Below, in pieces: positions 18,155-26,378 of a stretch of DNA of 50,793 nucleotides; within the stretch, counting starts at the first letter, position 1, and every line of letters begins with the position of its first letter. Below the pieces are notes generated by a model. It made no database searches, had not been told where the DNA came from, and saw only the letters and a program-made list of their open reading frames with translations. The position numbers and the translations under genes were made by a program. The DNA lies in the NCBI GenBank assembly GCA_023229525.1, contig JALNZC010000029.1, positions 1 through 50,793 of the forward strand, given 5' to 3'. Source of the stretch: Bacteroidales bacterium. Lineage in GTDB: Bacteria > Bacteroidota > Bacteroidia > Bacteroidales > FEN-979.

Positions 18155-18267
18155 ATTATCAAAGAATTATTTCGGATAATGGGATGATTCTGCTCCACGA
18201 TTATTCCGGATTGGGCCGCATGGTAAAGAATTTTTCGCTGTATATTTGTTTTTTTATGCCAGTTTGA
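18154..18267 (+). pseudogene. Possible 3' remnant of a SAM-dependent methyltransferase gene
   Basis: Directly after the YidC-like stop, the +1-shifted frame reads 37 codons to a TGA. It includes IISDNGMILLHDYSGLGRMVKNF, which resembles the final strand and helix of TylF/Methyltransf_24-type enzymes (GG-x-I-x-x-HDY followed by V-x-x-F). There is no start codon in a sensible place and no N-terminal part, so it would be a truncated relic. A TATATTTG at 18241-18248 inside it matches a -7 promoter element for the next gene but lacks a good -33. Confidence 0.35.
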
Positions 18268-18348
18268 GATAAAGAAACAGGTATTGATCCTTACTTTTTA
18301 TTAAGTGCTGGCATAATTCAAACCAACCCAGAGTTCATTCATGATAAT

Positions 18349-19428
18349 ATGATAAGAATCCTTGCTTTTTATCTTCCCCAATATTATCCGATCCCGGAAA
18401 ATGATCTCTGGTGGGGAAAAGGATTTACGGAATGGACCAATACTGCGAAGGCCAAACCACTATTCCCGGGGCATTATCAACCCCACCTTCCGGCCGATCT
18501 CGGTTTTTATGACCTCCGTCTGGCCGAGACCAGACAGACTCAGGCTATCCTGGCAAAAGAAGCGGGATTGAGCGGTTTTATTTATTGGCATTATTGGTTT
18601 GGCAATGGAAAACAATTGCTTGAACGACCTTTTAATGAGGTTTTGGAGAGTGGACAGCCCGATTTTCCGTTTTGTCTTGCGTGGGCAAATCAATCCTGGA
18701 CAGGCATTTGGCACGGGCTACATGATAAAACCCTGATCGAACAAACTTACCCGGAGAAAGATGACCATGTCTCCCATTTTTATTCACTGTTAAAGGCATT
18801 CAGCGATACCCGGTATTTAAAGGTAAACAATAAGCCTCTCTTCTTTATTTATGAACCTGCTTCATTTCCACAAATCAAAGCGTTTACCGATTTGTGGAAT
18901 GATCTGGCGATAAAAAACGGGTTCAGCGGAATTTATTTTATCGGGGTTAATCACCTGGAATGGGATTACAGGAAGGATGGCTTCAATGAAGCTACTGTTT
19001 ATATGCCCGGGCATTATGTTGACACATATCAAAAAAACGTATTCCGATCCCTGAAGAATTCCTTTAAACGGCATATTCTTAGCCATTATCCAATGGTTAT
19101 TGAATATAAAAACATTATAAAGTCATACAGGTTTGATAATTTTACAAACAAGGATTTTATTCCATGCATATTGCCTAATTGGGATAATACGGCACGTTCG
19201 GGGAAAAAAGGATTGGTTTTTCATCATTCCACGCCTATCCTTTTCAAGCAACATTTGAAATCGGCCGTTCATTTTATACTGAATAATAACCGGGAACACA
19301 ATTTATTACTTATCAAATCCTGGAATGAGTGGGCAGAAGGCAATTACCTGGAACCTGATAAACAATGGGGACTTCAATACCTGCAATCCATAAAAGAGGT
19401 GTTACTGGAAATTGAAATAACAAAATGA
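18349..19428 (+). CDS. WbsX-family protein (glycoside hydrolase 99-like)
   Basis: 359 residues with the WbsX signature throughout: ILAFYLPQYYPIPENDLWWGKGFTEW, HYQPHLPADLGFYDLR, GLSGFIYWHYWFGNGKQLLERPF, FPFCLAWANQSWTGIW and the C-terminal SWNEWAEGNYLEPD. The family is a TIM-barrel related to GH99 endo-mannanases and is common in O-antigen clusters, where it is often called a putative glycosyltransferase. Whether it makes or trims glycosidic bonds is not established. No signal peptide, so it probably acts in the cytoplasm. It overlaps the next gene by 4 nt. Confidence 0.88.
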   Translation: MIRILAFYLPQYYPIPENDLWWGKGFTEWTNTAKAKPLFPGHYQPHLPADLGFYDLRLAETRQTQAILAKEAGLSGFIYWHYWFGNGKQLLERPFNEVLESGQPDFPFCLAWANQSWTGIWHGLHDKTLIEQTYPEKDDHVSHFYSLLKAFSDTRYLKVNNKPLFFIYEPASFPQIKAFTDLWNDLAIKNGFSGIYFIGVNHLEWDYRKDGFNEATVYMPGHYVDTYQKNVFRSLKNSFKRHILSHYPMVIEYKNIIKSYRFDNFTNKDFIPCILPNWDNTARSGKKGLVFHHSTPILFKQHLKSAVHFILNNNREHNLLLIKSWNEWAEGNYLEPDKQWGLQYLQSIKEVLLEIEITK

Positions 19429-20594
19429 CCGCTTCCGGAAATGTTTTAATTGTTTTTCCGCATAATTTTTTTGAACGTAAAAGTGGCGTTCATAAACGAT
19501 ATTTTGAATTTGTTTCCTATTTGAGAGAAAAAGGATTTTCTATTGATTTACTGGGATTAAGCCATTTTGAAAGCACCTGGGACAATTTTAAACTTGAAAA
19601 TTCCAATAATCTGATCACACATCTTTTTCTTTATAATTTCAGGACAGGATATAATAAACAACGATTTGCCTCTTTTTTTTCAAATCTGAAATTCATTTTG
19701 AAAAGAAAAAAAAATGAAAACAATAAACCATTGCCGGATCATGCCTTTCCCGGAATGATCGCATTATTTAAAAAAATTATTCATAAAAACAAGTATGATT
19801 TTATCATCATCGGTTATGTATACTGGGCCAATCTTCTGATGGAGAATATACCTCCGGGTGTTATCAAAGTGCTGACAGTTGAAGATTTTATATCTCATAA
19901 ACTATATGAAAACAGTCAGGGTTCATTTGAAATTGAAAATTCAATCAAAGAAGAAATTAAAAGGGTGAACCTTTTTGACAAGGTGATTTGTTTGTCGTAT
20001 GAGGAGCTTCATTTTTTTTCATCGCATGCATTACATCCTGATTTCTTTTTCGTTCCTGTATTCATGAATAAACCAACTCCGGTTAACCGTGAAAAAGAGT
20101 ATGACATACTATTCATTGGTTTTGATAATACAGATAATATTGAAGGCCTGGATTGGTTTTTCAACAAAGTTTTTCCATTATTGCCTGCAAATCTGAAAAT
20201 TATCGTGATCGGAAAAATTGCCCGGTATGCCCCGGAACTGCCGACTGTGAAAAGAATGGACTATACTCCCGATCCGGGTGAGCTCTATTCAAGAAGTAAG
20301 ATTTCGATCAATCCCTTACAAAAAGGTACCGGAATGAAAGTGAAGGTTGCGGAATCCCTGGCTTACGGAATACCCATGATAAATACCTCGAAAGGCCTGT
20401 GCGGAATTCCACCGGAAATTCTCGATCAATTCATTATTGCAAACGACCCTCTGAGTTTTGCCAATGAAATCAACCACTTATTATCTGATGCGAAATGGTA
20501 TGATGATCAATGTTACAAAGCCAAACAAACATTCGGGAACTTTTTTGATACCCGGATTGTAGAGAAGGAGCTGGATAAGATATTCTTTGGTTAG
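19425..20594 (+). CDS. Glycosyltransferase family 4-like (GT-B) protein
   Basis: 389 residues with a two-domain GT-B layout. The N-terminal Rossmann half has NVLIVFPHNFFERKSGVHKRYFEFVSYLREKG (loop preceding the acceptor site). The C-terminal half has YDILFIGFDNTDNIEGLDWFFNKVFPLL and SISINPLQKGTGMKVKVAESLAYGIPMINTSKG, with the donor-binding glutamate in the usual place. It resembles Glyco_trans_1_4 enzymes. The start overlaps the WbsX gene by 4 nt, so the two are translated together. Substrate unknown. A minisatellite lies directly downstream. Confidence 0.85.
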   Translation: MTASGNVLIVFPHNFFERKSGVHKRYFEFVSYLREKGFSIDLLGLSHFESTWDNFKLENSNNLITHLFLYNFRTGYNKQRFASFFSNLKFILKRKKNENNKPLPDHAFPGMIALFKKIIHKNKYDFIIIGYVYWANLLMENIPPGVIKVLTVEDFISHKLYENSQGSFEIENSIKEEIKRVNLFDKVICLSYEELHFFSSHALHPDFFFVPVFMNKPTPVNREKEYDILFIGFDNTDNIEGLDWFFNKVFPLLPANLKIIVIGKIARYAPELPTVKRMDYTPDPGELYSRSKISINPLQKGTGMKVKVAESLAYGIPMINTSKGLCGIPPEILDQFIIANDPLSFANEINHLLSDAKWYDDQCYKAKQTFGNFFDTRIVEKELDKIFFG

Positions 20595-20604
20595 TTGGGG
20601 AACA

Positions 20605-20767
20605 TTGAGATACGATTGAGATACCATTGAAAGACCATTGAAATACAATTGAAATACGATTGAAATACGTTTGAGATACCATCGAAATACGATTGAAAGC
20701 CTTTTGAGATACAATTGAAATACGATTGAGATACAATTGAAATACGATTGAAGGACTTTTGAAATGA
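20605..20767 (+). repeat. 11-bp tandem array (minisatellite), about 15 units
   Basis: Fourteen full 11-bp units and one partial, in perfect phase, with consensus TTGAAATACGA and variants (TTGAGATACCA, TTGAAAGACCA). It fills nearly the whole spacer between two glycosyltransferase genes and stops 12 bp before the next ATG. The unit is not a multiple of three, so this is not a coding repeat. No spacers or palindromes, so not CRISPR. Confidence 0.92.
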
Positions 20768-20779
20768 TTAACTTAAGTA

Positions 20780-21583
20780 ATGAATTTTATAAAACCAAAA
20801 ATATCTGTTATCACTGTTACGCTGAATGCTGTTCATGATTTTCAAAGAACCATGGAAAGCATTATAAGTCAGGATTATCCTGACCTTGAGATCATTGTGG
20901 TTGATGGCGGTTCCACGGACGGGACACAGGAAGTGATCGGGCATTTCGCAGACCAGATCGATTATTGGGTCAGCGAACCTGACCTGGGTATCTTCGATGC
21001 CATGAATAAAGGATTGGCAAGAGCAACAGGAGAATGGGTTAATTTTATGAATGCCGGAGATGTGTTTTCTAACAACCATGTCCTCTCGACCGTTTTTAAC
21101 AAGGAATCTATGGATGCCGCAGTGATTTATGGCGATAGCATCGCTCATTATCCGGCATTTAAAACCTGGCGGAAAGCCCTGCCACCCGAAGATCTATGGA
21201 AAGGCATGATCTGTTGCCATCAGTCTATGTTCTTTCTGACAAACCTTATCAGAAAAGTGGGGTACAATGCTGATCTGCATTTCAGCGCCGATTACGAAAT
21301 GATATTACGGTTATATATTGCCGGAAAAAAATTCCGGTATATTCCCGAAATCATTGCCGTTTTCGATACACGGGGGATTTCCAATGCCAAAATGGTCAAA
21401 TCGGCCAGGTCGAACCTGGAAATCTTAAGTTCAACACGGAGGCTGACTAAGAAAGAAAAAAGATTTCATAAACGGTTCATTTTACAATCAAAATTAACTG
21501 AATGGTTCTATCAATTTATGCCATCAACTGGTATCTCCAAATTTCTTAAGTGGTTTTACCGTAATCAAATCATCCATGAATAA
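20780..21583 (+). CDS. Family 2 glycosyltransferase (WcaA-like)
   Basis: 267 residues, GT-A fold. Motifs are ISVITVTLNAVHDFQRTMESI, LEIIVVDGGSTDGTQEVI, DLGIFDAMNKGLARATGEWVNFMNAGDVF (aspartate of the metal site in NAGD) and CCHQSMFFLTNLIRKVGY. It resembles the enzyme at 1601-2458 and belongs to the same subfamily. It is soluble, acts in the cytoplasm on a nucleotide-sugar, and the substrate is unknown. Its 3' end overlaps the next gene by 8 nt. Confidence 0.9.
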   Translation: MNFIKPKISVITVTLNAVHDFQRTMESIISQDYPDLEIIVVDGGSTDGTQEVIGHFADQIDYWVSEPDLGIFDAMNKGLARATGEWVNFMNAGDVFSNNHVLSTVFNKESMDAAVIYGDSIAHYPAFKTWRKALPPEDLWKGMICCHQSMFFLTNLIRKVGYNADLHFSADYEMILRLYIAGKKFRYIPEIIAVFDTRGISNAKMVKSARSNLEILSSTRRLTKKEKRFHKRFILQSKLTEWFYQFMPSTGISKFLKWFYRNQIIHE

Positions 21584-22724
21584 ACAAACGGGAAAAACAC
21601 TTTTTGTTTTCCTTTATCCCTTTTCACAGATCATCCGGATGGTACAGAATAAAATGGATTTCCTGCGGACTTATCAGTTAAAACTTATTATTGCCAAGGC
21701 GCTGCGTATTATCAGGATATTTAATGGAAGTACTGATTCTATTCAATTCCCGGATACTTTTTATCCATCTGAAAATTCATCCGGGAATAAAAAGATCGGT
21801 TTCATTGACCACTCGTATCATTATAAGACAGCCTCTCCTTTATTTTTCATCAACCTATTAAAACAAGAAGGTTCTATCCGGGTAGTGTGGGACAGTCAGT
21901 GGAACGGGGGAACATTTCCCTCTATCTCAAGAATAAATCAGGAAGAATTCGACATTCTGATCCTCTGGCAGATCATGATATACCATCATCCGGAGAAGCT
22001 TAAAAAACTTAATTGTAAAAATATTATCATCATTCCTATGTATGATGATATTCATGCCGATCCCGACAAATTATTTTTACGATTCAGGGATTTCCGGTTT
22101 ATCTCTTTTTGCAAAGCACTCCAACAAAGGTTCGATGGACTAGGCATCCGGTCAAAGTATTTTCAATTTTTTATCCATCCATCTTCTTTACCATACCACG
22201 AGGACTCTTTTTCAGAACTGAGGGGTTTTTTCTGGCAAAGGACCAACGACATCACCTGGGACCATATCAAAAAACTGATAGAAGGTTCCAATTTTTCGAG
22301 TTTTCATTTACATCTGGCATTGGATCCGATCTGGTACCGCGATGTCCTTCCTACCGAAGAGGAGATTAATAAATTCCGTATTACCCTTACCCGGTGGTTT
22401 GATAATAAGGAAGATTATTTGTCGGTTTTGTCACGTGCCAATGTTTTTTTTACACCCCGTCTGTACGAAGGGATAGGGATGCCGGTGATTGAAGCCATGA
22501 CGATGGGGAAATTGGTTGTGGCCCCCAATCATCCTACCATCAATGAATATATTACCAATGGAAAGAACGGGATGTTATATGATGTCCGGGATTTGAAACC
22601 GTTGAATTTCTCGTTTGCCCGAATCATGGCCAAGCAAGCTCGCGAAGATTGTTTTCATGGGTTTGAACAATGGCAAAAATCAGGAATGGATTTGTTAGAC
22701 TGGATCAATACCGGTTACCGATGA
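21576..22724 (+). CDS. GT-B glycosyltransferase (group 1-like)
   Basis: 382 residues. The C-terminal half has the group 1 signature ANVFFTPRLYEGIGMPVIEAMTMGKLVVAPNHPTINEYI, with the catalytic E-x7-E pattern around YEGIGMPVIE. The N-terminal half is divergent (KIGFIDHSYHYKTASPLFFINLL). Overlaps at both ends (8 nt upstream, 4 nt downstream) show tight coupling with the neighbouring glycosyltransferase and GT-C genes. Substrate unknown. Confidence 0.8.
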   Translation: MNKQTGKTLFVFLYPFSQIIRMVQNKMDFLRTYQLKLIIAKALRIIRIFNGSTDSIQFPDTFYPSENSSGNKKIGFIDHSYHYKTASPLFFINLLKQEGSIRVVWDSQWNGGTFPSISRINQEEFDILILWQIMIYHHPEKLKKLNCKNIIIIPMYDDIHADPDKLFLRFRDFRFISFCKALQQRFDGLGIRSKYFQFFIHPSSLPYHEDSFSELRGFFWQRTNDITWDHIKKLIEGSNFSSFHLHLALDPIWYRDVLPTEEEINKFRITLTRWFDNKEDYLSVLSRANVFFTPRLYEGIGMPVIEAMTMGKLVVAPNHPTINEYITNGKNGMLYDVRDLKPLNFSFARIMAKQAREDCFHGFEQWQKSGMDLLDWINTGYR

Positions 22725-24637
22725 CAATTATCCTGCTGCCGTTTGCTTTTTTGCTGATTTTGACGTGTTTTCGGCTCCTGCCCTTTCGCCTGGATAAGTC
22801 GGGGGAATTTATTCAGGCTGTCCTGCTTTTTTCGTTCATGGTTTTGTTTTCAACCGAGGTTCTCAGTCTTTTTAACCTATATACATATCAGGGATTAACA
22901 ATTTTTTGGGTCATTTTTAATTTCATACTCATCCTTTTTATCGCCAGAAAGTATAAACAACGAAAAAACAAAATTTTAGATTTTGCTTTATTTCGAAAAT
23001 CAGGAAATCTTGATAATACGAGTAAAATACTGTGGTTACTGGTTATTTTATTGTTATCCGGAATATTTATCCAGGGATTGATCTATCCGCCCAACAACTG
23101 GGATTCGATGACCTATCATATGGCCAGGATAGTTCATTGGGTACAACATGGAAATATTGCACATTATCCAACCAATATTATCCGACAATTAAACCAACCT
23201 CCTTTTGCAGAATTTTTCATTGGCCAACTTTGCATTTTATCGAAAATTGATCTCTGGGCTAATTTTGTCCAACTCTTTTATCTGGTTTCAACATTAGCTG
23301 TCATGGATGGGATTGCCCGGGAATTAGGATTGACGGCACATCAACGACTGCTGACATTCTTTCTGGTCATTACCATCCCTGAAGTGATCCTGCAATCGTC
23401 GAACACCCAAACAGATGTGGTTGTTTCCTTTTTTATCGCATCCACCGTTTATTATTGTTTGATCTGTTATAAAGAGGGTTTTGCAGTGCAATATATATTT
23501 CTGGCTATATCAATCGGGTTGGCTATACTCACAAAAGCGGTTGCTTATATTTATCTGGCGCCCGTTTTACTGGTTTTCGGCTTTGCTGTTTTAGCTCGGG
23601 CTGTAAAGAACCGGCAATGGAAAATCAAGTATAAATATCTGATCATTTTCTTTGGTGTGTTGATGATCAATGGCGGCTTTTTTTATCGCAATTACATGCT
23701 TTCGGGCAATGTATTTGGCACGACACCGGAGGAATATCGTTTGTATACCAATGAAGAACATACACCATCATCGTTTGTTTCAAATATCATCCGGAATGTA
23801 GCTCTTCATTACGGAGTCCCGGGTTTTGCTGTAGCGACCGAAAACGTTGTTAAGAAAGCACATAGATGGATAGGGCAGGAATCAAATAATCCGGAAACCA
23901 CCTTTACCTATGTTAAAGCGTTCAATGTCAATCCCTATGGAACCCATGAAGATTACGGGGCGAATATTCTCCAGGTTTCGCTGATCCTGGTCATCATTAT
24001 CTCCTTCGTATTGTTCCCTCGAAAAATAAAAAAAGAGATTTTGCTTTATTTGCTTTTGATCATTTCTATGTTCCTGCTTTTTTGCTTCTACCTGAAATGG
24101 CAACCCTGGCATTCCCGGCTGCATACACCCCTATTTATCCTGATTACTCCCGTGATGGCATATTTCTTAGCATCGATGATTCCCAAAAAAATATTTATCA
24201 TTATTCTCTTTCTGATAACTGTTTATGCTATATTGGTTTTAACTTTTAATTATTCACGACCGCTTTGCCCTATTCCACCCTATACTGCAGATGTTAAAAT
24301 AGCAGATAACCGGTTTAAAAAATATTTTGTTAACAGGAATTCAGCCTTTAGCGACTTCCGGATGATAACCGGATATCTGAATGTAAAAGGATATAAAAAC
24401 ATTGGATTGAAGTTTGGCGCTGATGATTGGGAATATCCATTATTCTGCAATGTTTATAGAAATCCTGTTAAAGCAATTCATATCGATATTGGCAACATAA
24501 GTAAAAACCTTCCTCAAGCCGATTCGGTTATTGATTGTATCGTCTCAACTTATCAGAGCGCTGAACTGGTATATCACGACATTAAATATTATAATTTTAC
24601 TCCTGGTAACAGCGTACTCTTTTTGTATAAGAGATAA
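22721..24637 (+). CDS. Polytopic GT-C-type glycosyltransferase (GT39/ArnT-like)
   Basis: 638 residues from the ATG at 22721, chosen because it overlaps the upstream stop as ATGA; a longer frame from 22670 would begin inside the preceding gene. About twelve membrane segments. The first periplasmic loop has GLIYPPNNWDSMTYHMARIVHWVQHGNIAHYPT, an aspartate-containing GT-C-type catalytic loop also common in bacterial membrane proteins of polysaccharide loci. Such enzymes use polyprenyl-phosphate sugars on the periplasmic side. The C-terminal tail after about residue 520 is soluble. The donor might come from the GT2/DUF2142 pair nearby, but this is inference. Confidence 0.75.
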   Translation: MTIILLPFAFLLILTCFRLLPFRLDKSGEFIQAVLLFSFMVLFSTEVLSLFNLYTYQGLTIFWVIFNFILILFIARKYKQRKNKILDFALFRKSGNLDNTSKILWLLVILLLSGIFIQGLIYPPNNWDSMTYHMARIVHWVQHGNIAHYPTNIIRQLNQPPFAEFFIGQLCILSKIDLWANFVQLFYLVSTLAVMDGIARELGLTAHQRLLTFFLVITIPEVILQSSNTQTDVVVSFFIASTVYYCLICYKEGFAVQYIFLAISIGLAILTKAVAYIYLAPVLLVFGFAVLARAVKNRQWKIKYKYLIIFFGVLMINGGFFYRNYMLSGNVFGTTPEEYRLYTNEEHTPSSFVSNIIRNVALHYGVPGFAVATENVVKKAHRWIGQESNNPETTFTYVKAFNVNPYGTHEDYGANILQVSLILVIIISFVLFPRKIKKEILLYLLLIISMFLLFCFYLKWQPWHSRLHTPLFILITPVMAYFLASMIPKKIFIIILFLITVYAILVLTFNYSRPLCPIPPYTADVKIADNRFKKYFVNRNSAFSDFRMITGYLNVKGYKNIGLKFGADDWEYPLFCNVYRNPVKAIHIDIGNISKNLPQADSVIDCIVSTYQSAELVYHDIKYYNFTPGNSVLFLYKR

Positions 24638-24647
24638 TATATATGGG

Positions 24648-25469
24648 ATGTCTGGACAAATAATGATTTCCGTTATCACCCCTTCATTTAACCAGGAGGT
24701 TTTTATCCGGCGAACAATCATGAGTGTTGTTGACCAGCAAGTTGATTTTCCGGTAGAATATATCATTATTGACGGGGGCTCAACCGATAAAACACTGGGA
24801 ATTCTTGAACAGTACTCGGGTCGCCTAAGGTGGATCTCGGAAAAAGACAGCGGACAATCGGATGCCCTGAATAAAGGGATCTCTCTTGCGACCGGAGAAA
24901 TCATCGGCTGGCTTAATTCCGACGATCTTTACCTGCCCGGAGCCCTGCAGAAGGTAAAGAACTACTTTGATGCCAATCCTGGTTGTCAGTGGGCCTATGG
25001 GAAGTGCAGGATTGTTGATGAACAGGACAGTGAAATCCGGAGATGGCTTACCAATTATAAAAACTTCTTCCTTAAATATTTTAATTATAATGCTCTCTTA
25101 CTTGAGAATTTTATTTCACAACCAGCGGTGTTTTTTAAAAAGTCGGCATTTGAGGATGCCGGTCTCTTAGCCTTGAACCTACCCTATGCCTTGGACTATG
25201 ACCTCTGGATCAGGTTGGCAAAAAAAACCAAACCCGGGTATATCGATGACTACCTTGCCTGTTTCAGGGTCCACCAGGAAGCCAAGAGCCGGTTATACTC
25301 AAAAAAACAGTTCCGGGAACAATACAATATTCATAAAAAGTATGACAAGCGGGTAATACTGCTCGTTCTCCACCGCATTAATATGATAAGGACAATTGCG
25401 GGATATTGGACGATTGAACAGATAAACTACTACAAGAAAAAATGGAAAAAAACCGGTGGACAAATATAA
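24648..25469 (+). CDS. Family 2 glycosyltransferase
   Basis: 273 residues from the ATG at 24648 (another ATG at 24663 starts right at the first strand). Motifs are ISVITPSFNQEVFIRRTIMSV, VEYIIIDGGSTDKTLGIL, DSGQSDALNKGISLATGEIIGWLNSDDLY (metal site NSDD) and a C-terminal PYALDYDLWIRLAKK. The upstream open frame extends into the GT-C gene and is not the real start. The gene is the last of the long plus-strand run and converges on the next gene with an 11-bp gap, leaving little room for a terminator. Confidence 0.9.
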   Translation: MSGQIMISVITPSFNQEVFIRRTIMSVVDQQVDFPVEYIIIDGGSTDKTLGILEQYSGRLRWISEKDSGQSDALNKGISLATGEIIGWLNSDDLYLPGALQKVKNYFDANPGCQWAYGKCRIVDEQDSEIRRWLTNYKNFFLKYFNYNALLLENFISQPAVFFKKSAFEDAGLLALNLPYALDYDLWIRLAKKTKPGYIDDYLACFRVHQEAKSRLYSKKQFREQYNIHKKYDKRVILLVLHRINMIRTIAGYWTIEQINYYKKKWKKTGGQI

Positions 25470-25480
25470 TAAACCTGGGT

Positions 25481-26371
25481 TCAGATACTTTTATGTTGAT
25501 TTCTTCGGATCTGTGAAAGTTGTTCTGCAATCAATCCGAGCAGAAATAACAGGATCCCCAAAATAATTCCAAGCAAACTGGCGATGCTTAATCCGCGACC
25601 CATATATATCAATGGTATTGCCCATGTTGCTGTCGCAATCAGGCAGAGCAGGGAAAGGGGAAGGAAAATTTTCATGGGGCTAAACAGAATCACAATATTG
25701 ATGATCTCCATTACAGTTTGAAAAGCTGTTTCGATTCCAATGGTGCTTTTCCCGGTTTTTCTTTTCTGTACATGAATGGGTTCTTCTACCACCAGATTCC
25801 GGTTATTGATAAAAATAAGGGTGAAAATATCGCTGAACGACATGGTATCGGGCGCCAGATGTATATATTGTTTGGCCAGTTCGGTTCGGTATAGTTTCAT
25901 CCCGGAATTGAGATCCTGTACAGGAACTGTCATAAGGATTCTGGCAAGGTTACGAATGATAAATTTTCCTACTCCCCTGTAGTAGGAATTGTATCCGGAA
26001 TGTTGTCTTGAGCCAACGACTAAATCCGCATCGCATGACTCCATCAACGCGTAGAGTTTATCAATATCTTCCAGTGCATGTTGTCCATCTGCATCGATTG
26101 TTATAACTAATTCGGTGTTGCATGCTGCCAGACCACTTTTAATTGCAGCTCCGTAGCCGCGATTAAGCTTATGATGCAGAAATACGATCTTTTCAGTTTG
26201 GGTGAATTGGTCCAACAGGGTTTTTGATTCATCAGTCGAACCATCATTGATCAGAATAAGGTAACAATTTCTTTCGGCACAATAATTCAACAAACGCGGC
26301 AGAAATTCTTTCAGCGCCGGAGCTTCATTATAGGCTGGGACAATGATGGTAAGATTGTTCAATGCATACAT
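25481..26371 (-). CDS. Polyprenyl-phosphate glycosyltransferase (GT2, DPMS/GtrB-like) with membrane tail
   Basis: 296 residues. The GT2 domain has LTIIVPAYNEAPALKEFLPRLL, CYLILINDGSTDES, LNRGYGAAIKSGLAA and ELVITIDADGQHALEDI (DAD metal site), the pattern of dolichyl/undecaprenyl-phosphate mannose or glucose synthases. Two C-terminal membrane helices lie at about residues 232-255 and 262-285, as in GtrB. It would charge a polyprenyl carrier with one sugar at the cytoplasmic face. It is 7 nt downstream of a DUF2142 membrane protein gene, a likely user of that carrier-bound sugar. Confidence 0.88.
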   Translation of the reverse strand: MYALNNLTIIVPAYNEAPALKEFLPRLLNYCAERNCYLILINDGSTDESKTLLDQFTQTEKIVFLHHKLNRGYGAAIKSGLAACNTELVITIDADGQHALEDIDKLYALMESCDADLVVGSRQHSGYNSYYRGVGKFIIRNLARILMTVPVQDLNSGMKLYRTELAKQYIHLAPDTMSFSDIFTLIFINNRNLVVEEPIHVQKRKTGKSTIGIETAFQTVMEIINIVILFSPMKIFLPLSLLCLIATATWAIPLIYMGRGLSIASLLGIILGILLFLLGLIAEQLSQIRRNQHKSI

Positions 26372-26378
26372 AAAATTT

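Noticed and set aside
20605..20767. 11-bp repeats as CRISPR or as a coding region (two minus-strand frames)
   Set aside because: No spacers; three frames are open only because the 11-mer lacks stops on that strand, and they have no start context or homology.
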